The notes beneath the pieces were generated by a model. The model saw nothing but the letters and a program-made list of their open reading frames with translations, did no database searches and was not told where the DNA came from. From Dichetophora obliterata (lineage: Eukaryota; Arthropoda; Insecta; Diptera; Sciomyzidae), in the NCBI GenBank assembly GCA_963920525.1, contig OY986435.1:269495574-269559573 (forward strand): DNA of 64,000 nt, read 5' to 3'. Shown here one piece after another: positions 10,221-20,690 of the stretch; position 1 is the first letter of the stretch, and each line of letters begins with the position of its first letter. A program made the position numbers and the translations under genes.

Positions 10221-11380
10221 GTTTAGACCGCCTGAACGAACGAAAGAAACCTCGTTCGTTCGCTCGGTTTAAACACTTTGCCCGAATGAACAGTGTTTGC
10301 TATAAATTTATCGCGAACGATGTTTGCCCGGTGTAAACAGTAAATTAGGGCGAACGAACGAAGATTCCTTCGTTCGCTCTGATCGAACAAGCTTCGATCT
10401 TTTTGGGCGAATCCGGAGTTGCCCTGTGTTTAAAAACAGAAAAGTAGCAAATAGGAGTAGCTTAAGAGAATAATATATGAAAAGTACTAAAATATGTAGT
10501 AATTTATGTCTTATGTGTTTTAAAGTGTTCTGTTAATTTTCGCTGCAATATAATTGTGTTGTGTTAAGTGCCAAATTAAGTTTTTTAAGCGGAAAAACCC
10601 CTATATTTAAAGTTTCATTTTGAAGCGACTGTTTATTTGAGGTAATTTTTTTTTAATAATAACTATAAAACTTTTAATGAAAATTTTGAGTTTATGGATA
10701 GCAAATATTATTTAGTATAGCAGGAGTCCGCAATAGAGCTTCTTGAAATAAAATAAAAAAATATTTTAGGTTCTGCTGAAACTTTTTGAGTTTTTAATTG
10801 AAGATTTTAGAAAAATGTGGATATTTACCAAAATGGTAGTTGAAATTTCGATTTGTGACTAAAAGCAATTCTTTAAATGCATAACATAAATAGTATTTCT
10901 CTAAAATAAAAATCGAACGACTAAAAGTACCAATTGTATTTGCTTAGTAAGTGCATACAATTTGGTAGCAATTTTTATTTAATTGACTTAAAATTTACGA
11001 AATTTATTGACACACGAAAAATGTGAAAACATCCCATTTTTTTGTTCGTTGAAAAACTTAAATGTGCCCTAAAGTTAAACACACGTCTTTTCTAAAATAA
11101 CTTATAGAGTAATGTATTGTTATGGAGTGGCAAACCATTTGTTGTTGAGAAACGGAGTATAAGTTTTAGTACTAATATAAAAATAAGGAGTTTTCAACCC
11201 TGCATTTATTGATGTTCGGCTAAATGCACAAATTGCTGTTTACACCGCCTGAACGTACAAGATGGCGGCCAATGTTTGTTCGCGAATGATGTTCGTGCGG
11301 TCTAAACAGTACTACGAACGAAGAATTTATTGCAATAAATTGTTCGCGATAAATTTTTCGTTCGTTCAGGCGGTCTAAAC
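10221..11380. mobile_element. Palindromic TIR element built of TTCGTTCG modules
   Basis: The ends are inverted repeats: GTTTAGACCGCCTGAACGAA at 10221 and its reverse complement ending at 11380. Inside each end are further small inverted modules: GTTTAGACCG...CGGTTTAAAC at 10221-10276, and GTTTACACCG...CGGTCTAAAC at about 11239-11309. Many GAACGAACG/TTCGTTCG words occur. The middle (10450-11210) is AT-rich and has no transposase frame. This looks like a non-autonomous foldback-type DNA element. It sits inside the tRNA-like repeat. I could not define a target-site duplication. Confidence 0.7.
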
Positions 11381-11505
11381 CTACAGATAGCTTCACGCAT
11401 TCAAATGTAGGATAGCTAATGCACAATCCTTTAATAGATTCTTGTCATCTATGCAACATAGCTTCAGTTAATACTTAATATTAAAAAACTGACATAATTA
11501 ACGAA

Positions 11506-11575
11506 GGTTTTTGGATCAGTTGGTAGTGTATAGATCTGTCAATCGAAAGGGTACGAGTTCGATTCGCATTGCTAA
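11506..11575 (+). repeat. tRNA-like module with A-box and B-box
   Basis: TGGATCAGTTGG at 11512-11523 matches the RNA polymerase III A-box, and AGTTCGATTCG at 11556-11566 matches the B-box, about 32 bases apart, close to the spacing in a tRNA. The T-stem pairing is poor and the acceptor stem is not convincing, so this is not a working tRNA gene. The inverted copy keeps the same two boxes (minus strand; B-box GAGTCCGATCC at about 42178-42190). Confidence 0.6.
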
Positions 11576-11739
11576 ACAAGAAATATTTTTATTAATTTTA
11601 TATTCTCTTGTTACAATCGACACAATCGCAAAAAAAATTCTAGGAAAAAGGTGTATGGAAAAAAGTGTCGTTTTTCAAATTTCGCTCAAGCAAATCACAA
11701 AACGAGGCGTAAGGCTTCGCTTCAAAAAGGATTTTCTTG

Positions 11740-12502
11740 TGAGACTAACACGTGAACTTAGCATATTTCTGCGAAATGGTCGATCGCACTTCGAAAGACT
11801 AAAGGAACGGAAAATTGCAAATTAAATAAGTTAAAAAAGAAGGCCAACATCATCTCAACTATCGTTACATGTCAGACGACACACATTTTCCATTGTAGTT
11901 TAATTCGGTAATTAGATTGTTAAGTAATTATGAAAATAAGTAATTAAAAAACAAATTTAGTATAGTGTCCATTCCTTGCCTTAACCACTTTTTCATTATC
12001 TTTAGCTAATGTATTCCATTTTTACTAAGACAAAAAAGCTTAGGAAACATTTACTAAAAATTTACGAAAAAAAAACTACTTTTGTAAAACAGTGCAGACT
12101 ACTCGATCATCATGGTAAATTAATTTATGTATAAATTTCTTAAATTTATTAAATGAAAATGTTTCTCTTAGATAATATCATAAAATAATACGTTATTAAT
12201 AAGTTTAAATTTTTTAGTCACAGTTGACTTTTCTGCTCATATATAAATTTGCTCATATATAAAGAGGTCATATACATGCAGCTATAAGGCCAAACTAAAA
12301 ATATATGCAAACATAAAAATACATAAATTTCGTTCATTTTTATTACATAAGGAACACAGCTCAGATCAATCAGGAGTTAGGTTAATATTAATATATAAAT
12401 TTTTTTCCAGTAAAGTATTAAAACGCCAATCTTCTTGGGTTGAAAGCTTTTGTTCAAAACTTTTTCGAAAAACAGGGTTTTGGACTCCTTTACGATTTTT
12501 CT
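11740..12502. other. Non-coding AT-rich stretch
   Basis: No gene recognised. A short word repeat (GCTCATATATAAA, near 12234 and 12250) is the only structure seen. Confidence 0.5.
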
Positions 12503-12510
12503 GTGTACAC

Positions 12511-13530
12511 TAGGGCGGGTCGATTTATTTTTCGACAATTTCCCTATGATATCCGTATTCTATGGGTTATTCCATGAAAATTTGCCAAAGGAACCATACC
12601 TCTATCGTTAAAATCGAGTCCCCTACTTTTTGTTGGTAGATTTGTTCCCAAATTGACGTTCGTATGAAATATTACCTACACGTTCACATCCATAACTCAA
12701 AAACTATTGATCGGATTTTCCAGTAAGCGCGTTGGAAAGGTGAGCTCTTTTTGATCAATTTACAAAAAAAAATCTCCAACATTGGTCCAACGGTTCAAAA
12801 GTTACGGGCATTTTTGTCCAAATTTTGGAGCATTTTTCCATTTTTTTCATGATTTTGTCCAAGAATATTACTTTCATGGCCATTTTTTTGGCTCAATTTT
12901 TTTGACTTACAAAGCTTACGAACCTTACGTTACGACTGGACTGATTTGCGCTTTACATTATTGGCATATTTTTTCACAGGGTGCACACAAAGGGGAAAAA
13001 AATCAAAAAAATGGTTTTATGTGTTATTTTGTTTTAGCAATATCGCATGAATTAATAAACCGAATTCGATAAATTTGAGCTTAAACTCTTCGTTTGGAAT
13101 TGTAAATTGAATTAAATAATGGATTGAGCCAAAAAAATGGCCATGAAAGTAATATTCTTGGACAAAATCATGAAAAAAATGGAAAAATGGTCCAAAATTT
13201 GGACAAAAATGCCCGTAACTTTTGAACCGTTGGACCAATGTTGGAGATTTTTTTTGTAAATTGATCAAAATAAACTCACCTTTCCAACTTTCCAGCGCCT
13301 ACTACCGATTAAACCCGATCGATAGTTTTTGAGTTATGGATGTGAACGTGTAGGTAATATTTCATACGAACGTCAATTTGGTAACAAATCTACCAACAAA
13401 AAGTAGGGGACTCGATTTTAACGATAGAGGTATGGTTCCTTCGGCAAATTTTCATGGAATAACCCATAGAATACGGAAATCATAGGGAAATTGGTGAATT
13501 TTTTCACTCCCTACAAATCGACCCGCCCTA
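12511..13530. mobile_element. Long-palindrome hAT-like non-autonomous transposon with 8-bp duplication
   Basis: Two arms of about 400 bases are reverse complements: 12511-12905 and 13110-13530, around a loop of about 200 bases. The ends read TAGGGCGGGTCGATTT and its complement. Both sides carry GTGTACAC (12503-12510 and 13531-13538), an 8-bp direct repeat that is also a palindrome and fits the nTnnnnAn pattern of hAT target sites. No transposase is present; the open frames at 12782-13072 and 13017-13268 are the same arm read on opposite strands. Superfamily is inference from the TSD length and TAGGG end. Confidence 0.8.
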
Positions 13531-13538
13531 GTGTACAC

Positions 13539-15734
13539 GTAGCATACCTGTAAGAGTTAAGTTTGAGATACAGATGCATACATCTTTTGCTAAAGATCAC
13601 ATTTTAAACAATTTTCTACCATAGTAGATTATTATTGTAAAATTGCTGTAAGAACTTGAAGATATCACATTCACTGTGGAAACTTGCCATAAATATGTGT
13701 GTAAGAAAATTAATAACAAGATATGAGCAATTGACGATGAATAGAGAAAAAAAAATATTGGTGGTCGTTTACACTATTAGATATTTCTGTTGAGACAGTA
13801 AGAATACTTATTGAAAAGTTTCAATGAAACAAATTCAAATGAAATGGTATCGTTACTTATCCCAGCAACGGGTACAACATACTACATATTTAAAAAGGCA
13901 TGGCTTAGCTCAGCTTTATTTAAATACTTAACTAAAAAAAGTATTTTCGTATGCTCTTCAAAATATATAAATGTACATAATGAACTTATATAGAAAAATG
14001 TTCAATTCCTAGGAGAGGCAAGTGCCCTCCCCTGCACTCCTCTGCCCTTCCCTGTGGATACCCATGCTAATGGTGATAACTTGAAAATTTTTCAAATAAA
14101 ATAATATAATATCAATCTAGAGCTTATTAAAATTTATACATTTTTTTAAGGTAAATTCCAAAAAAAACTGCATTAAATGAAACTTAAATTTTTTTATTTA
14201 TTTTTATTTTTTTTTATTTTTTTATTTTCTGACATCTAATTGGAATTAAAATTAAATTGAAATGAAATCTCATCCCTAATACGAACAAACAGAATGTCAC
14301 AAAATGAAATGTGAGGTTGATGGGTTGTGCCAAGTACAATTATTTTAACATTTATTCCCTCTTCAAACATATTTCTTTGATCTTTTGTGTTGTTGTGAAT
14401 TTGAACTTAACCGTGTTCTTATTATTTAAAAAAAAAAAAGGAATTCTTAGCCCTCTTCTTATCAATGGTTTAACGAGACTTACGTAAACAATATAATGAG
14501 TGGAAATATTTTTCTATTTTATGTTTTTCTTATGAATGAAAGTATTTATCACACTATCGTGTGACAATACAACATTAGGCAAAAAAGGCATTCAAGAGGA
14601 AGAGAAGGCATTGGCAGAGGCGTGCGACTATAGCCTGTTGTTGAGCCTTTTCTCCACCATAAAAAAAAAACAAAATCCTCCCCTCAGTAAATTTACTTAT
14701 TTATTGGTATGTTAATAGTTGGTGTTAAGCTAAGGGGTTGCCACCCATTATGGTGCTCATTCACGCGTATTTTTACAAGAAACATAAATTGTTTTTGCCC
14801 AAGTGAGGAGTGTGAGTGTGTGTGTGTGAGTTAATTTATCGCTTTATAGGATAGAAATTAAGTTCAAGTGCTCGGAATGCTGGGTAATTTGGCATGGAGG
14901 AAAACCTATGAATTGGAAGCAATTTGTTTTGGTTATTATTAACAAGTAATGGACTAGAATGCGGTTGAGAAAGTTGTTAAGCTATAGTCAAGGCTATAAA
15001 TATAAACAACGACCTTTGTTTAATTTTAAACTATTTTCGAATAGGTCGAAGGTTGAAAGTGGACCTTTTAGAATCTTTTTCTTCATGAAACCATTTTTCA
15101 TCATCCCTTGGACGGCATATTTTTCCAACAATAAGATAAACACTTCTGCATTTTCTTCTTATACCCTCTTTCTTTTACTCTTCGTTCTCTCTTATTTCCT
15201 AAATTACGCGATGCCAGTACTTTATAACCTTGAACAATTAAAAATCAATTTATTGCCCACTCGATAAAATTTTTACATCTCACACTTTTACAGTTTCTAT
15301 TCTCTGAGTTTCAAATTTCATTGTTTTTGTTGTCGATTATCGTTACACGTACTTTTATCGGCTTTACTGTGAAGTATTGTTCCACACGTTGATGTCAGTC
15401 ATCAAGTGTTCAGGTTAAGTCTTTGTTTTATTCACAGCAGTCATGGTATCCGAAGTTCAGGTTTATTTTCTGGGTTAATTAAACACAATTTCTGCAACAT
15501 TTATTTGGATTTTGTGGGGCTTACCGTCGTTTTTTTTTTTGTTGTTTTTTTTTTTGCAGAAATGACAAGTTCAGCATTTTTTTGTCTTTTGTTTGTTGGT
15601 TTTCTATCGATTTCAAGTGCATTACAGGGTAGCAAGTCTGCGTTTTGTTGTGGTTGAACTTAAGTGTAGATAAGCGGCTTTTTTGAAAATGCAACTTGCT
15701 TTCCCTTCTTTTCTTTCTTTTGCTTTGTAATACA
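13539..15734. other. Non-coding stretch, no gene recognised
   Basis: AT-rich DNA with several short open frames that lack any family signature (13811-13993, 14959-15267, 15406-15657). It includes a TGTG microsatellite near 14815-14828 and a CCCTCCCCTGCACTCCTCTG pyrimidine-rich patch near 14031. Nothing here supports a gene. Confidence 0.5.
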
Positions 15735-15913
15735 TCTAATATATAAAAATCAAATGTTTGTCCTTCTGTCTGTCTGTCTGTCTGTACCGTATAGGCTCGC
15801 GCAACGTTTATCCGATTACACTGAAATTTTGACACCGAAAAGTTTTATAGGGAGAAAGATCATAGGGGACGTAAAAAAGTGGGCGCAAGTCTGTGGGCGT
15901 GGCAAGATAAAAA
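15735..15913 (+). mobile_element. Helitron-like 5' end fragment
   Basis: Begins A|TCTAATATATAAAAATC at 15735, followed by a TCTG(TCTG)n run (15766-15785), then a block ending AGTGGGCGCAAGTCTGTGGG and CGTGGCAAGATAAAA. The TC start after an A, and the GGGCGTGGC words, match the terminus seen in the opposite orientation at 49068. It runs straight into Helentron copy 2. Only the terminal region is present. Confidence 0.55.
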
Positions 15914-16400
15914 ATATATGCGACGTTGGACACACCAGAGAAGCGAAGCTTTTTCACTGTTTCATAGATTTATTAATTTATTAGTTTCTTATAATAAGAT
16001 AATTTTTAAATTCAAAAATTTAAAATAACATCAAATTAATCAAAAAAAACACAAGTTATAATTAAACCAGTAGATTTTATTTCATATCATTATTATATTA
16101 TTTCATTACATATAACATCCATTTTGAATTATTTTTGTAAATGTTTTCAATTATTATTATCGAATTTTATGAATGAAATTTAGGGGTTTAGGATAACTGA
16201 AATAGCAAATGTATGTTATGGATGTTATGTCGGCAATATATCTAGAAAATACTGCATCAATAGTTGTTCCTAATCGTGTTGTACAAATATTTGGATTGCT
16301 TTTTACTTGTTATTTGTAATATTATTATTTGCAAAATAAGTGCCTTTGGGGATTAATGTCTAAAACCGCATTATAAAACATCGAATACTTTTCAATGTCT
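15914..16400 (-). mobile_element. Helentron 3' fragment, copy 2
   Basis: Minus-strand copy of the Helentron 3' region: the endonuclease C-terminal codons (CAATAGTTGTTCCTAATCGT on the plus strand near 16257), the AT-rich 3' UTR, and the end motif (GAGAAGCGAAGCTTTTTCAC on plus, near 15937). It agrees with copy 1 over about 400 bases with many indels. No intact frame. Confidence 0.75.
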
Positions 16401-17149
16401 TCAGAAAAACAACTTAGACTTATGTTTACTATGCACTGGATGCTGTAAAAAGTGGAATTGTACATACGCTATATTCATAAAATCATTTAATATTTAAATT
16501 TTTTATGTTGTCGGCAAAACCTTACATAAAACACATTAAATAAATATACCCAATTGAAGTGGTTTTGCCATACTGTAGAGCGCATGCCATACTGCTTGTC
16601 CGCAACGCTTTCTGCGAACTTCTGAGTTGAACATCACAAGTTTTTTTATCTCTCTCTTTTAAAATTGCAAAATCGTGCTACCAGATGGTGCGGTAATTCC
16701 CCGAAAAATTTTAGCGCAGCTAGCTATCAGCTACGCAAGTGACTTGGAAATTTTCGATGGCTCTAAAGACTGTATGAGTATCAACGAGTCATTGAGCAAA
16801 TTGAGCATAAGTATTAAAATTTAAGAGTGGATAGGATATGAGTAGCATGTGTTCAATGTTGAATATTTACTTATACTTTTTTTTTGTGAGTATACACTGA
16901 ATGCTAAAAAAGCGACTCATTGCAGTTCTCTGATCTGTATACAGTAGGCGGACTTATCCAGCATGTGTTCGATCATCTAAACGGCAGTTGTGCCCATCGA
17001 ACCTGAGTTTAAAGAGTTAATTTATCTCCGACAACAGAAACGACGTAGAGCTCAATGTTAAATGCATGAATCATGAGAACGAATGCTATAAGTTCCCCAA
17101 TGAGTACCCACACAGTAGAAAATCCTCCTAAATGAGATCTTTTGTGCCT
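16401..17149. other. Non-coding stretch, no gene recognised
   Basis: Unassigned DNA between a Helentron fragment and a LINE fragment. No long frame and no visible terminal repeats. Confidence 0.5.
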
Positions 17150-18712
17150 CCTTCTCAAAGCTCTGCTAGGTTTAAGGATTACAGAATTTCATCAAGCCCT
17201 ACTTCTCTAATGAATTTGAGAATATTCTTAGGTTCAAGGGATGGAACCTGCTCTAGACTCAGCTCATAGCTCCCCAGTTCTAGTTTACGTCTGCGAGTCA
17301 CGGCGTCGCAGTTTGTAAGTAGGTGTATTGGAGTCTCCTCTGCTTCTTCACAGAAACGGCAGTTACTATCGGTTTCTATGCCCAATTTCATCAGGTGATA
17401 TTTAAGTTTACGGTGTCCTGTAAGGAACTTCGTAGAATCCTTAGATTCGGGTTTCCTAAGCTTTTGCACAATTTTGCTCTTCGAGTGTTAAAATCTCTGA
17501 GGTGAAATTTGGATTGTCTTAGCTTTGGGAGGCTTTCCCAAAGATTTGAACGTTTATGCCTCTCCTTCCTTCTTAGTTCTTCTTTTATAGAATGGGTGCC
17601 CAATCCGCAGAATAGTTCTGGTCCTATAAATTTTGTGGCTGCACCCTGTCGCGCTAGACCATCGCCTTCTTCGTTACCCTGTATTCCTTTGTGTCCTGGG
17701 ACCCAAAGTATAGTAACAGTGTTATTCTTGCCTAGTTCGTTGAGTTTTGTTAGGCAATCCCATGTTATTCTCGATGATATCTCACAGGAATCTAATGCTT
17801 TGATTGCTCTTTGGCTGTCTGACATGAAACCTATATCCTGACCTTTGTATTTCCGGTCCAGATTGCACTGTGCACACAGCTGTATTGCTAGGATTGCCTA
17901 TACCTTCCAATGTCTTGGAGCCATCCGTGATATACTGTGTGGTTTCTTGACTTGTCCCACTCTTTCTTGGTACTAAGCTTAATTTCAAAGTGTTTTTCGT
18001 AGTTGTACCTTTTTACTATATCGTCTCTTGGTAGATCGATGTAGGGAGTGTGCATTGCAATATCCTCCTTCTCTCTACTGCTGATAGTTTTACCTATACC
18101 TGTCCCCTCTTTTGCAATACATAACAGAGTTCGCTTGGCTACTCCCTCTATGACAAGGTGTAAGGGTGTTAGGTCCAGAATTACTTCTAGTGCTGCTGTA
18201 GGGCAGGTCCTCATGGCCCCTGTGATGCATTCGCAGGCCAGTCTCTGCACCTTTGTTAGCTTTTGCACCATAAGTGGGGATGTTGGTTTACAACCCCAGC
18301 TTTTCCCCGCAAAGTTCCTACATACCATGAGTGCGCGCGTTGCCTTGTTTATAGTTTTCTCTGCATGTCTTCTCCAGAGAAGCTTTGAATCTAGCGTACG
18401 TCCCAGGTACTTTACTTCTCCATTTGAAGGAAAATTCCGTGACATCCATTTTCATAGTTCGGAGATCGACAGGCTTCTTTTGTTAGTAAAAGATACTATG
18501 GTAGTTTTCGCTGGGTTGATATTTAATCCCACTATTTCTTTGTTACTGACAGTCCTCTCAGTATAAGGTTACAAAGTGTATCCTTGAACTTACCTCTCGC
18601 TATTAAGGCGATGTCGTCTGCATAACCCTGACTTTTTATGCCGTTCTCGGTTAGCTTCGATAACCTATCGTATATCGGATTTGGGGGTGCTGCAGATTTC
18701 ATGCTTTATAGT
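17150..18712 (-). pseudogene. RNase H-bearing LINE (I/LOA-like) ORF2, 5'-truncated and decayed
   Basis: Minus-strand C-terminal part of a LINE polyprotein. In sense order: the RT active site GYADDIALI (YADD at 18613-18624), the thumb region VKYLGRTLDSKLLW near 18410, an RNase H domain (TDGSKT near 17930, SDSQRAIKAL near 17810, WVPGHKGIQGNEEGDG near 17690), and a Cys-rich tail CRFCEEAEETPIHLLTNC near 17340. RNase H is used by these elements to remove template RNA. About 30 residues are missing between TDGSKTLEG and the AIQLCAQ stretch, taking out the usual catalytic Glu, and the reading frame changes several times. RNase H plus the CCHC-like tail points to the I, LOA or R1-related clades; I cannot choose between them. 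Confidence 0.8.
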
Positions 18713-18739
18713 CAATGCATTGATCGAATCGACAAAAAC

Positions 18740-20105
18740 TTCTACTAATACTAGTAAATACAGCTTTGGCTACCGTTGGTGCGTGGAAAGTCCAGTTTCT
18801 TTATGATACGGGAAGGTACGACCAAGTGGAGCGTGATATGTTCCGTTTAAAAATCAGTATCTTAGGCGCAAGCGAAACTAAATGGAGAGGCCAAAGGGAC
18901 TTCAAATCTAACAGTCAACCCTAAACATGTGTGCGTGCGTGGTTTAACTGTCAAAATCGGCTCATGCACATACATTTTGTATGAAGCCTACCGAAACATG
19001 CACCGGACTACCGCAACATGAATCGAATTTCCAATTTTGGCAGTGTGTTCGGATGTGAAGCTGGCTGCATAAAACCAAAGTATTAGAGCAAAGAGCAATC
19101 AGCTGCTTTTAATTAATTAATCTCAATTGCAAATGGAAGTATTTGCAATATTAATAGATTTTTACACAATAATAAAAGTTTTTTTAAGATTTTTAAACCA
19201 TCAGACTGAGCTGGTTCGAGAGCAGCAGTTTTTTCAGCGCACTTGTTTAGGTTAAGCGTAAGATAAAATTGCGTGGCGCTTGGGTACGCAGCGCAACGCG
19301 CACTTGTTTAGGGTGCACTGTAAGATGGGTTTGACTTCAATTTTATACTCTGGTGATGACGAATCTGTAAGCGGACAGCAAGAATGATGTGTGGCCATCA
19401 TATGTATAATAGATACAAGGCGTAGCCTTATTAAGTGGGCGTCATTTAAAAGTAGACAGATGTCAGCGAAGTTTCAATCAAAAATTCGAAACATCACTAT
19501 TATCCAAAGCTACCCACCAACTGAAGACGCAAAAGATGATGAGAATGCTGACTTCTACACTCAGCTAATCACGGTGTATGACAGTGCTCCAATAGGCGAC
19601 ATCATATTAGTTATGAGCAGCTTCAATGCCAAAATAAGCTCTGAAAACACTGGCATCGAGCGCGTTATGGGAAGGCATGGTCTCGGCGTAAGGTACAACA
19701 ATAGCGAATCGCTAGTACACTTCTGCAATGCACAACATCTGACAATTGGTAGATCAATTTTTTCTCATAAAACAGCCATCAGGTTTTTTCTTGATGGGCG
19801 CTGCAAAAATGGATGAAATCCCTATGCAATGTACGCAACCAGATTTGTGCGGATGCAGGAAGCGACCACCATTTGGTTTTGCCAAGTATCCAGCTTAGAG
19901 TATCGACTGTCAAGCGCAGCTCAACGGATCCAGCGAAAACTTAGAGGTTTAACACCAATGCTCCTAAAGATCCTATTACGCGAGGCAACTTCGCTATCAC
20001 ACTTTATGAAAGATCACTAAACACTAAGTCCAAATGAATCTGACACCTCCATAGATGAGATGGGAGCACAAACAAAAATGCGTTTATTAAAACTGGGGCA
20101 GAAAC
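18740..20105 (+). pseudogene. RTE-like LINE endonuclease, interrupted and frameshifted
   Basis: Plus-strand AP-type endonuclease. The start (about 18770) reads WKVQFLYDTGRYDQVERDMF and then SILGASETKW, with the catalytic ETK motif. After an insertion at 18923-19312 it continues with FQSKIRNITIIQSY, DAKDDENADFYTQL, IILVMSSFNAKI (the usual GDFNAKIG changed to SSFNAKI) and IERVMGRHGLGVR to 19816, then frameshifts into GSDHHLVLP near 19865. Family knowledge: this motif series belongs to RTE-type endonuclease-reverse transcriptases common in animals. The Gly-Asp to Ser-Ser change in the metal-binding motif, together with the breaks, makes it inactive. Confidence 0.78.
18923..19312. mobile_element. 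Small TIR element inserted in the RTE-like endonuclease
   Basis: Left end ACCCTAAACATGTGTGCG and right end CGCGCACTTGTTTAGGGT are imperfect inverted repeats, about 390 bases apart. The endonuclease frame resumes on the far side. GCGCACTTGTTTAGG occurs twice near the right end (about 19238 and 19299), so the right end seems duplicated. No coding sequence. Non-autonomous DNA element; superfamily not determined. Confidence 0.55.
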
Positions 20106-20124
20106 CAAACTTCATATTTTCTTT

Positions 20125-20690
20125 TTTTTTTCTTGATAAAAAAAATACATAATAGTTAGGAAATATCGCCTTAAATCAGAGCATAGGGCGGAGATAAGCT
20201 CGATCCAGCGTGATCGGTCTTGAGCCATTCTACGAACTTTCTGCAAAGTGCATCTGGATTGGTATTCCGCATGTGTCGAGCGAATGCATGTCATGCGTTC
20301 AAGGCGGCAACCTTTCCGCCTGGAACCTTGGTGGTTCCATTCCAGGAACATTTTTGCAATGTTGTGGTCTTCTTTGCGAAGGGTGTGACCGATCCACCGC
20401 CATTTGCGGTGTTTAATTTAACTGTTATTGGTTTGCAAGACGAAGTGATTAGGAGATCTGCGTTTGTAATTGGTTTAGGTCAAAAGATCCTGTGTATAGT
20501 GCTCAGACACTTGTTCAAAAAGACTTGTAGCTTGTAGCAGATGCTATCGGTAACCTTCCATGTTTCGCAAGCGTAGTACAGGTTTAATGCTGGTGTTGAA
20601 AATTCGCAGTTTTGTTTTTTATTTACGTTAAGCGCTGCCCAAATGCAACTGAGTTTGTTTGTTTGAAACTTCATCTACTAATAGGCAAAA
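20125..20690 (-). pseudogene. RTE-like LINE C-terminal domain, inverted piece
   Basis: Minus strand. YACETWKVTDSICYKLQVFL near 20550, then KWRWIGHTLRKEDHNIAKM near 20395, then MAQDRSRWIELI near 20210. The cysteine/tryptophan LYACETW and WIGHTLRK motifs are the C-terminal signature of RTE-type and related LINE polyproteins. It lies in opposite orientation between the endonuclease (18740-20105) and RT (20690-21500) of a plus-strand RTE-like element, so it is either a separate insertion or an inverted part of the same element. Confidence 0.72.

Larger units (their letters stand above)
10135..11735 (+). repeat. tRNA-like dispersed repeat, copy 1, interrupted by a palindromic element
   Basis: Flanking pieces on both sides of the 10221-11380 insertion belong to one repeat that recurs in inverted orientation at 42005-43235. 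Shared landmarks: TTTTGTTGTTTGGATAGC (near 10148 here and on the minus strand near 43228), GCTTCACGCATTC, GGATAGCTAATGCACAATCC (near 11412), CATAGCTTCAGTTAAT, a tRNA-like module, GTGTATGGAAAAAAGTGTCG, and AAACGAGGCGTAAGGCTTCG at the 3' side. GGATAGCYAATRCACAATC occurs twice in the unit (10159 and 11412), suggesting an internal tandem duplication. The 3' end TTCGCTTCAAAAAG recalls the Helentron end. It has no poly(A) tail. A tRNA-derived SINE or a non-autonomous Helentron are both possible. Confidence 0.7.

Noticed and set aside
11506..11575. A functional tRNA gene
   Set aside because: A- and B-boxes are present, but the T-stem and acceptor stem do not pair well and the sequence is part of a dispersed repeat.
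12782..13268. Two open frames (96 and 83 codons) with nearly the same protein on opposite strands
   Set aside because: They are the same transposon arm read in both directions inside a palindrome; no protein family matches.
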